Positions 1 to 9,079 of a stretch of 40,922 bases of DNA are shown here, piece by piece. The stretch is taken from assembly GCA_902789175.1 (NCBI GenBank), contig CADANF010000029.1:1-40922 (forward strand), in the 5' to 3' direction. Positions within the stretch are counted from its first letter, which is position 1. Every line of letters starts with the position of its first letter. The DNA is from an uncultured Lachnospiraceae bacterium (GTDB lineage Bacteria > Bacillota > Clostridia > Lachnospirales > Lachnospiraceae). Under the pieces are notes generated by a model. That model had not been told where the DNA came from, ran no database searches, and worked only from the letters and a program-made list of their open reading frames with translations. The position numbers and the translations under genes were made by a program.

Positions 1-22
1 TTTTCAGGCAGAAAAGATTAGT

Positions 23-106
23 TTAAGCAGCATGGATCAAATTTAAAGCTTCATGGCACATGTTTTAGTTAGAAAACTGTTCCATGAATAATTCAGGTTT
101 ATTCAT
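23..106 (-). pseudogene. Short ORF with strong RBS, interrupted by an in-frame stop
   Basis: An excellent Shine-Dalgarno (AAAGGGAGG) stands before an ATG that opens a 13-codon ORF reading MNKPELFMEQFSN and then TAA. The same frame continues for 13 more codons (NMCHEALNLIHAA) to a second stop at 23-25. This may be a small protein gene with a premature stop, or a very short leader peptide. I do not recognise it. The window starts just beyond it, so its downstream context is unknown. Confidence 0.25.
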
Positions 107-210
107 AATTATCCTCCCTTTAATATCTCTGTTGTTTTTTATGTGTTTCTATGATAGAGATAATAAAGGTGAAAGCTTAAATTATACTTAATTTTTTTTA
201 TTTTAAAAAT

Positions 211-2583
211 TTATTTCTCTTTATTTAAAATTTCTTCAAATTGCTTTGAATCTACCGGCTTATAAAATAAGTAACCCTGTATCATGTCACATTCCGCATC
301 CAAAAGGAACTCTCTTTGTAACTCCGTCTCGACTCCTTCAGCAACTACATCAGCTCCAAGGGCATGAGCCATGCCTATGGTAGTTCTTATTATAGCTTCC
401 GCTGCCTTACTTACACCTATCTTTTTTACAAATCCCATATCAAGCTTAATGGTATCAAACTCAAATGTCTCTAATGTAGAAAGAGATGACATTCCACTTC
501 CATAATCATCAAGTAATACCTTAATGCCAAGTTTCTTTAATTTATTAAGATAATAAAGGGCTTCTTTTTCAAGTACTGCATATGCTGACTCAGTAACTTC
601 AACCTTAATAAGCTTATCAATATCTTTAATACTGGCTATTTTATTAATTGTTTCATCCATAAGCAAAGGATCATAAAAATCCATTCTTGAAAGATTTACA
701 GCACATGGAACTGTTACAAGTCCTTTATTTCTTCTCTCAATCCCAAGGCTTGCAACCGCATCCATCATATATCTTGTGATCTTTGATATCTCACCATTTT
801 CTTCAAATGTTGTGATAAAAAAAGAAGGTGGCAGCATTCCCATACTAAGGTGTTTCCATCTGACAAGTGCCTCAGCACTTACTATCTCTCCTGTCTTTGT
901 ATCAACTATCGGCTGATAATATGGAATGATATCTTTATTCCTAATTCCATCTGAAAGATCCTGAATAAGAATTTGTCTCATGTCATACTCTGTTATCATT
1001 TCACCATCATAAATCCTGATGTTTTCATTCAAAGCTTCATTTATCTTATTCTCAGCCAGTTTTGCACAATCTAACATATGAGTTACAGAGACATCTGGAT
1101 TCTCTATCGGATAAACACCAAGTCTTATATGAAATACATATTGTTTATATTTTTCTTTATAGATCTGTCTGCAGACTTTTTTAAGATTTTCTTTTTCCAA
1201 GTATCTATTTTCAACCACAAGGGCATAATGATCTGCATCCAGATGGCCTATAAGTAAAGGTTTTAATCCATTTCTAAGAGCATCTCTTTCCTGAAATATT
1301 ATAAGATCTCCCTTTTTTTCGCCAAAAAGATTATTTATAGCTTTAAAATTCAAAATGTTTGTAAAACAAAGAGAATAATTGTTAGTGCTTCCTATGGAAG
1401 GAAGAGCATTTTTTAAAGTTCTTATAAATCCTATCCTTGAATAGATATCTGTCATCCAGTCATGGTCAAGAGTAAATGCAATATCAACAATGATACACAT
1501 TAATTCACCCTTACACACAGTCCTGAATATCCTTACATTTTCAGCTCTTGTTCCCTCTTCTGTATCTACATGAAATGTAGCAACAAATATCCCCGTCTTT
1601 TCAATTTCCTGAATTACAAGATCCAGTGCAGTTCCATCATCCATAGCCTTTCTTTCTTCATCAACTATCATACCTGCAACTGCATCCAGAAATCCCCGGT
1701 AAGTCCTTACTCTAAGATCATCAAAGCCTTTTTTCTTAAAGAAATCACTGTAATGGATAAAATCGATCTTATCATTTTCTATATCCACCTTAAAAACCGC
1801 ATCATAGCCTGCATTTGATATGACCTTCCACTCATCTGCTTTTATCATTCTGTCAAAGGTATGAACCATTCCAGTCTTTATAGGATATATCTTTCCATCA
1901 AAAAGAACTTCTGCCTCTCCAAAAAGCTGAGTCTCTCCATCTTTTATCATAAAATAACTTCCATCCGGAAGCAGATAAAGTTTTCTTTCATAGGAAAAAG
2001 GGATAAATATATCATTCATCATATGTTTTCCATCAAGAATAACCTCTTTTAGATACCCGCTGTGAGGAATGATATTTATATCTGTAAGGCCGAGTCCCTC
2101 AGTAAAATATATAAAATCTTTATCTATAGCTTCCCCTTTTTCTTCAGGGATAAGAAAAACACTGCTTGCTGCATTTACGGAACCCGCACTAAGTCCTATA
2201 AAAATCCCGTTAAATTCCTTTAAAGCTTCTTTTAATCCTGTTTCTTTAATGAATTTATTCTCAGTTGGGCAATGTCCACCTGAAAGATAGATAACATCTG
2301 CCCAGTGGATCATTTTTTTAATATCCTCATTATTTCTATGATCATAGATATTTACATTTTCTATAGAAAATCCCGCCAAAGAAAAGCCATCCATTATTCT
2401 TTTCTTCTTAAAATCATTTTCAGGAAAATCCTCTGGATTGCTGGCAATTATAAGAATATTGGAATTATCCTTCCAGTATTTTTTCAGATTATAAATAAAG
2501 TCGTTACTATCCATAAGCGGACTTGGAATATAACTTTCTTTATCTGTATTTACGATAAAACTACTTGTAAGAAATGTTATCAT
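211..2583 (-). CDS. Peptidase S51-like / degenerate GGDEF / EAL fusion protein
   Basis: This 790-residue protein has three parts. Residues about 1-235 resemble peptidase family S51 (dipeptidase E, class I glutamine amidotransferase-like fold): the nucleophile-elbow motif GLSAGS lies near residue 133 and a histidine in IPHSGYL near 172. Residues about 380-540 look like a GGDEF domain whose active-site motif is degenerate (GHLDADHYALV near 448), so cyclase activity is unlikely. Residues about 550-785 form an EAL domain with the expected motifs EALVRW, VNLSR, EVTESA, LDDYGSG, KLD and AEGVET, all apparently intact, so c-di-GMP phosphodiesterase activity is plausible. No membrane segment or signal peptide is evident, so it should be cytoplasmic. 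It is divergent from the ATP-grasp gene. The motif reading for EAL is secure; peptidase activity of the S51 part is an inference. Confidence 0.85.
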   Translation of the reverse strand: MITFLTSSFIVNTDKESYIPSPLMDSNDFIYNLKKYWKDNSNILIIASNPEDFPENDFKKKRIMDGFSLAGFSIENVNIYDHRNNEDIKKMIHWADVIYLSGGHCPTENKFIKETGLKEALKEFNGIFIGLSAGSVNAASSVFLIPEEKGEAIDKDFIYFTEGLGLTDINIIPHSGYLKEVILDGKHMMNDIFIPFSYERKLYLLPDGSYFMIKDGETQLFGEAEVLFDGKIYPIKTGMVHTFDRMIKADEWKVISNAGYDAVFKVDIENDKIDFIHYSDFFKKKGFDDLRVRTYRGFLDAVAGMIVDEERKAMDDGTALDLVIQEIEKTGIFVATFHVDTEEGTRAENVRIFRTVCKGELMCIIVDIAFTLDHDWMTDIYSRIGFIRTLKNALPSIGSTNNYSLCFTNILNFKAINNLFGEKKGDLIIFQERDALRNGLKPLLIGHLDADHYALVVENRYLEKENLKKVCRQIYKEKYKQYVFHIRLGVYPIENPDVSVTHMLDCAKLAENKINEALNENIRIYDGEMITEYDMRQILIQDLSDGIRNKDIIPYYQPIVDTKTGEIVSAEALVRWKHLSMGMLPPSFFITTFEENGEISKITRYMMDAVASLGIERRNKGLVTVPCAVNLSRMDFYDPLLMDETINKIASIKDIDKLIKVEVTESAYAVLEKEALYYLNKLKKLGIKVLLDDYGSGMSSLSTLETFEFDTIKLDMGFVKKIGVSKAAEAIIRTTIGMAHALGADVVAEGVETELQREFLLDAECDMIQGYLFYKPVDSKQFEEILNKEK

Positions 2584-2698
2584 ATGCTTTTTTCCCCATT
2601 AGTACCAACCAATCAGCTACTTTTAATTTTACCACCACGGCAATGCACAATGTTAATAATTCACAGTTTATTTAAAATTTTATTAAGAAAAATTTAAG

Positions 2699-2727
2699 TT
2701 GGTAAAACGGTCGATTTATGATATCTT
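2699..2727 (+). promoter_or_regulatory. Possible promoter for the ATP-grasp gene
   Basis: TTGGTA (2699-2704), a 17-base spacer and TATCTT (2722-2727) match the vegetative promoter at 4 of 6 bases in each box. The site lies 52 bases before the TTG start of the downstream gene, in a divergent intergenic region. The evidence is spacing and weak consensus only. Confidence 0.3.
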
Positions 2728-2778
2728 ATTCATTGGAATTTTTTCTTAAATTCTAAACTATTTTATGAGGTGAAACTG

Positions 2779-3825
2779 TTGAGTAAATGTAATAAGTTTA
2801 CTGTTCTTCGTGCGCGCATTAAGAGCGGTAGCGTATCAAAAATGTGGAATTTTGCAAAAGTGATCCACAAAGAAAAGGGATATCCAACCTTTTTTATCTT
2901 TTTAGATATGGGCTTTTGTATTATAAAATATGGCATTGGTTATCAGGAATACCGTGGATATAATTTTGATGGCAAGAGCCCACGTCTCCGCCGTACTTTT
3001 ATGACTATGAATCATAATATTGCTCTTACAAGAGAGCTTAATCAGAAGGATAAAAATCCTATTCTTAAAGATAAACTCTTATTCATGGAAACATATAAAG
3101 ATTTTATCGGCCGCGAATTCTTAGATCTTCGTAAAACATCCTTAGAGGACTTTGAATCATTTGTAAATCGCCATGAATATATCATCGCTAAACCATTTGA
3201 TAATTTCGGCGGGCTTGGAATAAGAAAATATACTAAAGATGAGATTACTAACGGAGGGGCTTCTAATATTAAAGCCGTTTATGATGATCTTTTAAAGAAC
3301 AATGTTGTAGATATTGAAGAAGGAATCACTCAGCATCCTGAGATGTCACGTCTTTATCCATATAGTATCAATACTTTAAGAATTGCTACTATAAGAGGTG
3401 AAAATGGACCTGACTTCTTCTATGCCATCCTTAGAATGGGTGTCAATAAGAGTTTCCTTGATAATGCTACTTCAGGAGGCATTTACACTTCTGTAGATGA
3501 AGATGGTACTATAAGATTCGATGCTTACGCTGAAAAGAAGGGTATATATTACGATAAACACCCTGATACAGGCGTTGTATTTAAAGAGTTTAAGGTTCCG
3601 ATGATGAAGGAAGCTATTGAACTTACTAAGAAAGCTGCACTTTTAGTTCCTGAACTTGGTTATATCGGATGGGACGTTGCCATCTCCGATAAGGGACCTG
3701 TCATCGTAGAAGGAAATGACATTCCTGGTTATGATATGCCACAGAACGCTGCATGGCATCCAGATGGAAAAGGAATCCTTCCTGATATTGAAAAAATTCT
3801 CGGACATAAATGTCCAAAACTATAA
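2779..3825 (+). CDS. Sugar-transfer-associated ATP-grasp family protein
   Basis: The product is about 348 residues and resembles the ATP-grasp family found next to polysaccharide and glycosyltransferase genes. It shows the ATP-grasp lysine and glycine-rich loop (AKPFDNFGGLGIRKY, about residues 141-155) and a C-terminal metal-binding stretch (VIVEGNDIPG, about residue 310). I choose TTG at 2779 because GAGGTG lies six bases upstream; the GTG at 2770 overlaps that ribosome site and has none of its own. It is the only intact plus-strand gene in the first 40 kb and stands alone, convergent with the ABC transporter. The substrate is unknown and no glycan cluster is visible nearby. Confidence 0.75.
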   Translation: MSKCNKFTVLRARIKSGSVSKMWNFAKVIHKEKGYPTFFIFLDMGFCIIKYGIGYQEYRGYNFDGKSPRLRRTFMTMNHNIALTRELNQKDKNPILKDKLLFMETYKDFIGREFLDLRKTSLEDFESFVNRHEYIIAKPFDNFGGLGIRKYTKDEITNGGASNIKAVYDDLLKNNVVDIEEGITQHPEMSRLYPYSINTLRIATIRGENGPDFFYAILRMGVNKSFLDNATSGGIYTSVDEDGTIRFDAYAEKKGIYYDKHPDTGVVFKEFKVPMMKEAIELTKKAALLVPELGYIGWDVAISDKGPVIVEGNDIPGYDMPQNAAWHPDGKGILPDIEKILGHKCPKL

Positions 3826-3829
3826 AGTA

Positions 3830-3886
3830 AGTTGACATAAAAATGGACCACAGCCCCCGGGACTGTGGTCCATTTTTATGTCAACT
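3830..3886. terminator. Bidirectional terminator with a 24-bp perfect stem
   Basis: Bases 3830-3853 and 3863-3886 are exact reverse complements with a nine-base C/G-rich loop. The stem contains A-runs and T-runs, so each strand ends in a U-rich tract. It sits exactly between two convergent genes and should end transcription from both sides. Confidence 0.85.
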
Positions 3887-3891
3887 AAGCT

Positions 3892-5580
3892 TCACTCCCC
3901 TAACTGGCTTAGATTCTCTATTCCTTTCGTCATTGATTTTTTGTAGATCCATATATCTGCTATGGCAAATAAAACCAATACCACCACCGCTGTAATTCTT
4001 ACGTCTATTCCGCATCTTATGACAATAAAAATAGCCAGGAATCCCAGTGCCGCAACTATTATAGCTATTGCCATGGCAAAAAATGTATTGTAGTTTTCTC
4101 TTAAGGATGAAAGGGCATCCTCCCATTCCAGCTTGGGATTGATTGAATCAATATACATCCCCATATATGTAATAAAGAAAACTGCTGCAAGCATTATTGC
4201 TACGATAATAACTGACATCAGTACCCCTATATGCGTATAGATACATCCCGCCACAAAGAAAGGCACTGTACCGATAGCACTAAAGAAGAAGCTGATCAGG
4301 GCTTTCGCGTTCCACTGAATCTTCATATCCACCGGAATATATTTAATAAATTCAATTCCCTGTCCTTCTCTTGAAAATGAATTAGATCCAAGCGAATTCA
4401 TGGCAGTCATTATCACTGCGATCAGAAAGCCTGCCGAAAGCATTATACTTTCCAAAGAAGCATTTCCGGTCCTATGGCTCATTCTATAGCTTTCAAGAGA
4501 AACAATGGAAATATCTATATTTCTCAGCTTAATTATGATAAATACAAATAAAGGCCAGATAAAAGTAGCTAAAATGCAATTGGTAAAGTAAACCTGAGTC
4601 CTTACGAGACTCCTCAGTTCCTTTAGGAAAAGCGTTGCCAGATGTGGATTCTTCTTAAATATCTTTTTATTCTTTTTTATCTGATTCTCCAGCTTTTCTG
4701 CTTTTTTTGCAGTTCCGTCTCCCATTACAGACACAGATCTTATATAAAACTTTTCAGCAATAAGAAGAAAAACAATTACAAATGCCACAGAAATGACTGC
4801 ATAAGAAATAAAAAAAGTAAGATTTCCCGTCTTTAGATATTTTCCAAACAGGATTATCTGCGGAAACAGGATTTTCATCATCTTAACAAATACTATATCG
4901 CCCTTTGAAGCATTTAAGATAAACTCCTCTATATCTACACTGCTTAAGGATAAAATCGCTTCAACCATCACTACAAAGACAAGAAACATGAATATGAGTG
5001 ATATTCTTCTTACCTGATCCTTATTCTTTATAAATTTCGTAAATGACATCATGAGTATCCCTATTATCGCGCATCCTGCCATAGGCGCAAGAGAAAGGAA
5101 CAATCCACCAGATATTGCCAATATCCACTCTAAAATATTTAAGCCCGCAGCAATGCCGTAACCTGTGATCCCTGCTATAACCAGCAGACACTGCATAACG
5201 CTTTCACCGATAAAAACCGCTGTAAACCTTGCCCCGGCTATCTCCCACGGATGTAAAGGAAGAGGCAGAAGTTTTTCAATATCCGATGAAAAATAAAGTT
5301 CGCTGAAAATTACATTTATCCCGAATATCACTGTAAATATTGATATAAAGCAAAGCATAAGAGTTATCATGAAACTCTTATCTCCCTGCTCCATAAGGCT
5401 TTTTGTGGCAAGGAAGGTAAAAATGCCACTGACCACCACCACCGGGATAATTACAAAAACCACAGCAAATATGCTCAAAGCGATATTTTTTATCTTTCGC
5501 CCTTTATCTTTAGGATCATCCATAGCATTGGATTTCAGTATAGTTTTAGTCAGCAGCCTGTACTTTGAAAAATAATTCAT
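3892..5580 (-). CDS. ABC exporter permease, large multi-TM type
   Basis: This 562-residue hydrophobic protein has about 10-12 predicted membrane segments, for example around residues 33-55, 75-95, 115-180, 200-215 and several in 340-560. A soluble, lysine-rich loop lies near 270-300. Its N-terminal part (LPLPLHPWEIAGARF) is typical of a Firmicutes ABC permease family with the same gene partner. It lies directly downstream of the ABC ATPase gene with a 12-base gap, so the two form one operon and presumably one membrane complex. The exported substrate cannot be inferred. Confidence 0.8.
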   Translation of the reverse strand: MNYFSKYRLLTKTILKSNAMDDPKDKGRKIKNIALSIFAVVFVIIPVVVVSGIFTFLATKSLMEQGDKSFMITLMLCFISIFTVIFGINVIFSELYFSSDIEKLLPLPLHPWEIAGARFTAVFIGESVMQCLLVIAGITGYGIAAGLNILEWILAISGGLFLSLAPMAGCAIIGILMMSFTKFIKNKDQVRRISLIFMFLVFVVMVEAILSLSSVDIEEFILNASKGDIVFVKMMKILFPQIILFGKYLKTGNLTFFISYAVISVAFVIVFLLIAEKFYIRSVSVMGDGTAKKAEKLENQIKKNKKIFKKNPHLATLFLKELRSLVRTQVYFTNCILATFIWPLFVFIIIKLRNIDISIVSLESYRMSHRTGNASLESIMLSAGFLIAVIMTAMNSLGSNSFSREGQGIEFIKYIPVDMKIQWNAKALISFFFSAIGTVPFFVAGCIYTHIGVLMSVIIVAIMLAAVFFITYMGMYIDSINPKLEWEDALSSLRENYNTFFAMAIAIIVAALGFLAIFIVIRCGIDVRITAVVVLVLFAIADIWIYKKSMTKGIENLSQLGE

Positions 5581-5592
5581 AGCTATCTCCTC

Positions 5593-6312
5593 CTATACTG
5601 TAAGTTCCATAAATATCTCTTCTAAGGTTTCTCCCTTATATTTATCTTTTAATTCATCCAATGTTCCGTAATAAAGCATCTTACCTTTATTGATAATTAT
5701 AACCTTATCACAAAGCTTCTCTGCTACTTCCAGCACATGGGTTGAAAAAAGCACACTGTTTCCCTTATCTGCATGAGCTCTCATCATCGTCTTAAGCTTA
5801 AATGCAGCTTCCGGATCAAGTCCCACCATTGGCTCATCCAAGATCCATACATAAGGATCGTGTACAAGAGCCGCAACCACCATGGTCTTTTGTCTCATAC
5901 CATGGGAATAACCTGACATTTTTTCATTTAAAACATCCTCAATCCCGAATTCCCTGGCGAAAAATCTGGTCCTTTCCGCCCTCTTTTCTTCATCGACATT
6001 ATATATGTCAGCCATAAAATTGATGAACTCAAGCCCTGTCAGTTTAAGATACATATCAGGATTATCCGAGATATATCCTATGATCTCCTTTGCTTTAAGG
6101 CTTTCTTCTTCCATATCGATGTCATTAATAAGCACCTTACCTGAATCCGGCTTAAGTATTCCGGTAAGCATCTTAATAGTTGTGGTCTTACCGGCTCCAT
6201 TTTTCCCAATAAAGCCAACAATCTCCCCATCATTCACTGTAAAGGAAATGTCATCCACCGCCTTAATATCTTTTGATTTGTATGTTTTACTTAAGTTTTT
6301 AACTTTGATCAT
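5593..6312 (-). CDS. ABC transporter ATP-binding subunit
   Basis: This protein of about 239 residues carries Walker A (GKNGAGKTT), a signature region (MSGYSHGMRQK), Walker B (VWILDEPMVGLD) and the switch histidine (STHV). It is a typical ATPase of an ABC-2-like exporter and should energise the permease encoded next in the operon. The open frame reaches 6339, but the ATG at 6312 is preferred because AAAGGAG lies five to six bases before it, giving MIKVKNLSKTYK, the usual start of the family. Confidence 0.92.
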   Translation of the reverse strand: MIKVKNLSKTYKSKDIKAVDDISFTVNDGEIVGFIGKNGAGKTTTIKMLTGILKPDSGKVLINDIDMEEESLKAKEIIGYISDNPDMYLKLTGLEFINFMADIYNVDEEKRAERTRFFAREFGIEDVLNEKMSGYSHGMRQKTMVVAALVHDPYVWILDEPMVGLDPEAAFKLKTMMRAHADKGNSVLFSTHVLEVAEKLCDKVIIINKGKMLYYGTLDELKDKYKGETLEEIFMELTV

Positions 6313-6342
6313 AAGAACTCCTTTGAACCTTAAAAGCACGAC

Positions 6343-6628
6343 TTAACATTTCAAATATAACTCCAGTTTAAGTATACAAGGATTATGTGAATATATAAAG
6401 AAAAACAGAGCAAACATCACACTAAGTGCAATGCCGCTCTGCAAAATGTAGCCATTATTAGCGGGACCATTTTCTTTCGGAATAAGTTTTTCAATCCTGT
6501 CAGGCACATTTGCCGCCAATATCTGAGGTATTACAACAAATGCAAAAAATGCATGGTCATACCCCAGATCACAGATACAGTCCAAATGTCGTATTGTGCA
6601 TGTTTTCCACCCACCGTAAAACTTGGAC
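6343..6628 (-). pseudogene. Membrane-protein fragment joined to a DUF4236 gene fragment
   Basis: The distal part (about 6343-6570) encodes a peptide with one clear membrane segment (SGIALSVMFALFFFIYS) and no recognised family. The proximal part, 6581-6628, is nearly identical to the 5-prime region of the DUF4236 gene at 12609-12655, differing by one inserted T that changes the frame. The open frame that crosses both is therefore a chimera of two remnants and probably not a working gene. Confidence 0.55.
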
Positions 6629-6652
6629 ATGCATTAGGGCAACCGTCGGGAA

Positions 6653-8224
6653 TTAGTCTGTTACATTTAAGATATATTTTCCTTTACCCTGACCGACAAT
6701 CAAAATTAATATATTGGCTTTTCTCATCTCAGTTATGATTCTAAGTGCTTTTCTTTCTGAACAATCCAGAATTTTCTGAACATCCTTAGTTCCTATTACT
6801 TGGTTCTCACGAATATCAATCCAAGCAAATTTAGCTTTTAACCATGAACCCGTTGTTTCAATCCGCACGTTTTCATCTCCAATCCGCACGTTTTCATCTT
6901 CAATCCGCACGTTTTTGTTTCCAATCCGCACGTTTTCATCTTCAATCCGCACGTTTTTGTTTCCAATCCGCGCGTTTTCGTCTCCAATCCGCGCGTTTTT
7001 AGCCTGAATCGACGCATTTTCATCTCCAATCCGCACGTTTTGCGTCGATTCATGTTCAAACGACGCACTCAAAACCGTCGTTTTAAGAATAAACGTATTG
7101 TTATTATAGACCGGATCAGGAAGACCTATAGCCTCAAGTTCCTTACACATCCTATCAACGCCTTCACCATATTCTTTTACATACCCGTAATCCTTAAGGA
7201 ATGCTGCAATCTTAGGATTTCTGGAAAAATGAGTATATCTAATATTCTCTTTCTTGACCATTCCGGCAAATGCGCCAGGACTATCAACCTCCAGCCTATC
7301 ATCGAACATCTTTATCTGAATATCTGTGCCCTTAATACCATAGTCACGATGTGTAGCTGCATTTACCACAATCTCAGTACGTACAAACTCACTATATTCT
7401 TCTTCGGTCAAAAATATACCATCATGACCTAGGTAAGTTCTTTCCTTCATCTGTATCTTAATAAAGTCAACAGCCCTCTCTACTTGATCAAGAATACGTC
7501 CTTCAAAAATCACATCCTTGATAACATTCATATCTTTACCAACCTTAGCCTCAGTACCGTCATAACGAATGAAGCGTATAAATGCACGCGGGAAGAAAAG
7601 CTGCGGATTCTTACCAAAGAGAAGTATTGCCGCCACAGAAACCTGATCTTTACCATCCTTCACTGTGACGAAATTCTTGTTCTCTCTAACGTATTCTTCA
7701 GGTGTTTTTGTATAACCAATTCTTTTACAGTAACTACCCACAAAATCCATATCCAGATCCTGAATACTTGCATCCGCTACAGGTTCATCCTCATAGTAAC
7801 GAACACCTTTTGCATACATCAACGTCATACGATCATTGAAATCTAACTTCTTGCTTTTATCCCCAACACGAATAAATGCTTCATCTGCCTGATTAACATG
7901 AAGTAACGGACTCGCTTCTATATGCATCAAAAGAACATGATCCAGTTTACCATCACTATTTGTGCATTCAACCATTTCCGTAGTTACCGGAACTGTCGGA
8001 TTACAGAAATCTATCGGCGTACGAAGGATTTCATTCAACTGCTCTTCATGATAATCAACACCCTCAATCCTGCGATGCTTATCAGATATTCCAATAGCTA
8101 TCGTTCCTCCGTCTGCATTAGCAAAGGCACAAATCGTATCAGATAAATCCGCCGGATTAATCCTTATACTCTTTCTGTCAAATATTTGTTTTTCGTTCAT
8201 TTTTAGAACTTCATCTATTGTCAT
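6653..8224 (-). CDS. Schlafen/AlbA-type ATP-binding transcriptional regulator with heptapeptide repeats
   Basis: This 523-residue protein starts with an AlbA_2 (Schlafen-like) domain, about residues 10-130 (DRKSIRINPADLSDTICAFA, then ADGGTIAIGIS). A divergent GHKL-like ATP-binding region follows (TEIVVNAATHRDYGIKG, PGAFAG, RNPKIA, EYGEGVDRM; about 235-375). Nine tandem heptapeptides occupy about 395-457, and a winged-helix-like domain ends the protein (TKDVQKILDCSERKALRIITEM, about 480-505). The family is often annotated as an ATP-dependent DNA helicase-related regulator, but helicase activity is not evident here. GGAAGG lies about ten bases before the ATG. It stands alone between degraded sequences. 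Confidence 0.8.
   Translation of the reverse strand: MTIDEVLKMNEKQIFDRKSIRINPADLSDTICAFANADGGTIAIGISDKHRRIEGVDYHEEQLNEILRTPIDFCNPTVPVTTEMVECTNSDGKLDHVLLMHIEASPLLHVNQADEAFIRVGDKSKKLDFNDRMTLMYAKGVRYYEDEPVADASIQDLDMDFVGSYCKRIGYTKTPEEYVRENKNFVTVKDGKDQVSVAAILLFGKNPQLFFPRAFIRFIRYDGTEAKVGKDMNVIKDVIFEGRILDQVERAVDFIKIQMKERTYLGHDGIFLTEEEYSEFVRTEIVVNAATHRDYGIKGTDIQIKMFDDRLEVDSPGAFAGMVKKENIRYTHFSRNPKIAAFLKDYGYVKEYGEGVDRMCKELEAIGLPDPVYNNNTFILKTTVLSASFEHESTQNVRIGDENASIQAKNARIGDENARIGNKNVRIEDENVRIGNKNVRIEDENVRIGDENVRIETTGSWLKAKFAWIDIRENQVIGTKDVQKILDCSERKALRIITEMRKANILILIVGQGKGKYILNVTD
6854..7042 (-). repeat. Nine 21-bp in-frame tandem repeats in the AlbA-type gene
   Basis: Nine consecutive 21-base units encode heptapeptides with consensus [EK]NVRI[GE][DN]. 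A 42-base double unit (NKNVRIEDENVRIG) is present twice in exact succession, which indicates recent slippage or unequal exchange. The number of units could vary without changing the frame. Confidence 0.9.
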
Positions 8225-8305
8225 AAAGTGTATCCTTCCCTTTAATGAGCGTCACTGTAAAATCTACCCCAAGTTGGGGTAAAATTTCATTTTTGATATT
8301 TCTAT

Positions 8306-8622
8306 CTAGTTCTGAATCTCCATACCGTTATCAAACACATATTTTTCAAGATTTTCTGATTTAGGAAAAGCTAATCTTATGCAAGCCGCAATTGTCGGAT
8401 CATCTATCAAAACATATGTCTCTGTACTATCAAACGCTATCAATTCAAAAACTGCTTTAGGTTCTAAATGATGCAACTTATTCCTTAAATAAGGTTGATC
8501 AACAGTCAAATCAACAACAGAATTCTTTTTAATATCTTCACATAAAACATCTTTAGGACATGAATAAATACATCATATGGATATGTGACATATCCCTCTT
8601 CATTTAAAACAAGACCAACCAT
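8306..8622 (-). pseudogene. Frameshifted small gene, unknown family
   Basis: An ATG at 8622 opens MVGLVLNEEGYVTYPYDVFI, then the frame shifts near 8557. The shifted frame continues CPKDVLCEDIKKNSVVDLTV and on to EIQN and a stop at 8306. The parts together make a protein of about 105 residues, so one base has been lost or two gained. The downstream frame alone could give a 67-residue product from an internal ATG at 8509, but no good ribosome site is seen there. I do not recognise the family. Confidence 0.55.
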
Positions 8623-8832
8623 AATTTATAATCCTATCATTTATCCTCTATACATTAACAAAATACATTTTATTATGACTTAGCTAATAGATTTTTTAGA
8701 GAAAATCGTAATGGCACAAAGACCAAAATCGAATTATTGGCTGCCAGTGCGAAACTTGCTCTAATAAAAGATATAAAGGCTAAGAGCAAGTTCCTTGAAA
8801 TCAAGTTGTTCAAATTCTTCATTTCCAGTCCC

Positions 8833-9069
8833 CTATTTCTTTTGAAGTCTTTCTATTTCTTCAAGCAATTTAGGTATATCTTGTCTTGCATTAGCTATAA
8901 AATCGTAATCAGCTTCCGTAGCTCCTGTTAGTTCGATATCCTCTCCCTGAGTTTGAATAAAGCTCGAACCACATTGAAAATCCCTATCTTCAATATATGC
9001 TTTCCATGGTCCTTTTGTTGCACTTTCTGTTCTTTTTTTTATTTCAGCCAATTCATTATCACTTAACAT
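8833..9069 (-). CDS. Small phage-type protein (Ead/Ea22-like)
   Basis: This 78-residue acidic protein reads LSDNELAEIKKRTESATKGP, then a central beta-like part, then ATEADYDFIANARQDIPKLL and a helical lysine-rich end. The combination of an early ATKGPW motif and a late DYDFIANARQDIP motif is known from small Ead/Ea22-like phage and genomic-island proteins of unknown function. It is probably a passenger of mobile DNA. It is the first of a run of small minus-strand genes. Confidence 0.5.
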   Translation of the reverse strand: MLSDNELAEIKKRTESATKGPWKAYIEDRDFQCGSSFIQTQGEDIELTGATEADYDFIANARQDIPKLLEEIERLQKK

Positions 9070-9079
9070 TGTAAAACTC

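Noticed and set aside
6838-7068. Overlapping minus-strand ORF rich in CGLEMKT repeats
   Set aside because: It is the shadow of the heptapeptide region of the AlbA-type gene in another frame.
8640-8832. Plus-strand ORF fragment around 8737
   Set aside because: The peptide (ELLAASAKLALIKDIKAKSK) looks gene-like, but it has no ribosome site and overlaps the Ead-like gene; I could not identify it, and nothing else is seen in this gap.
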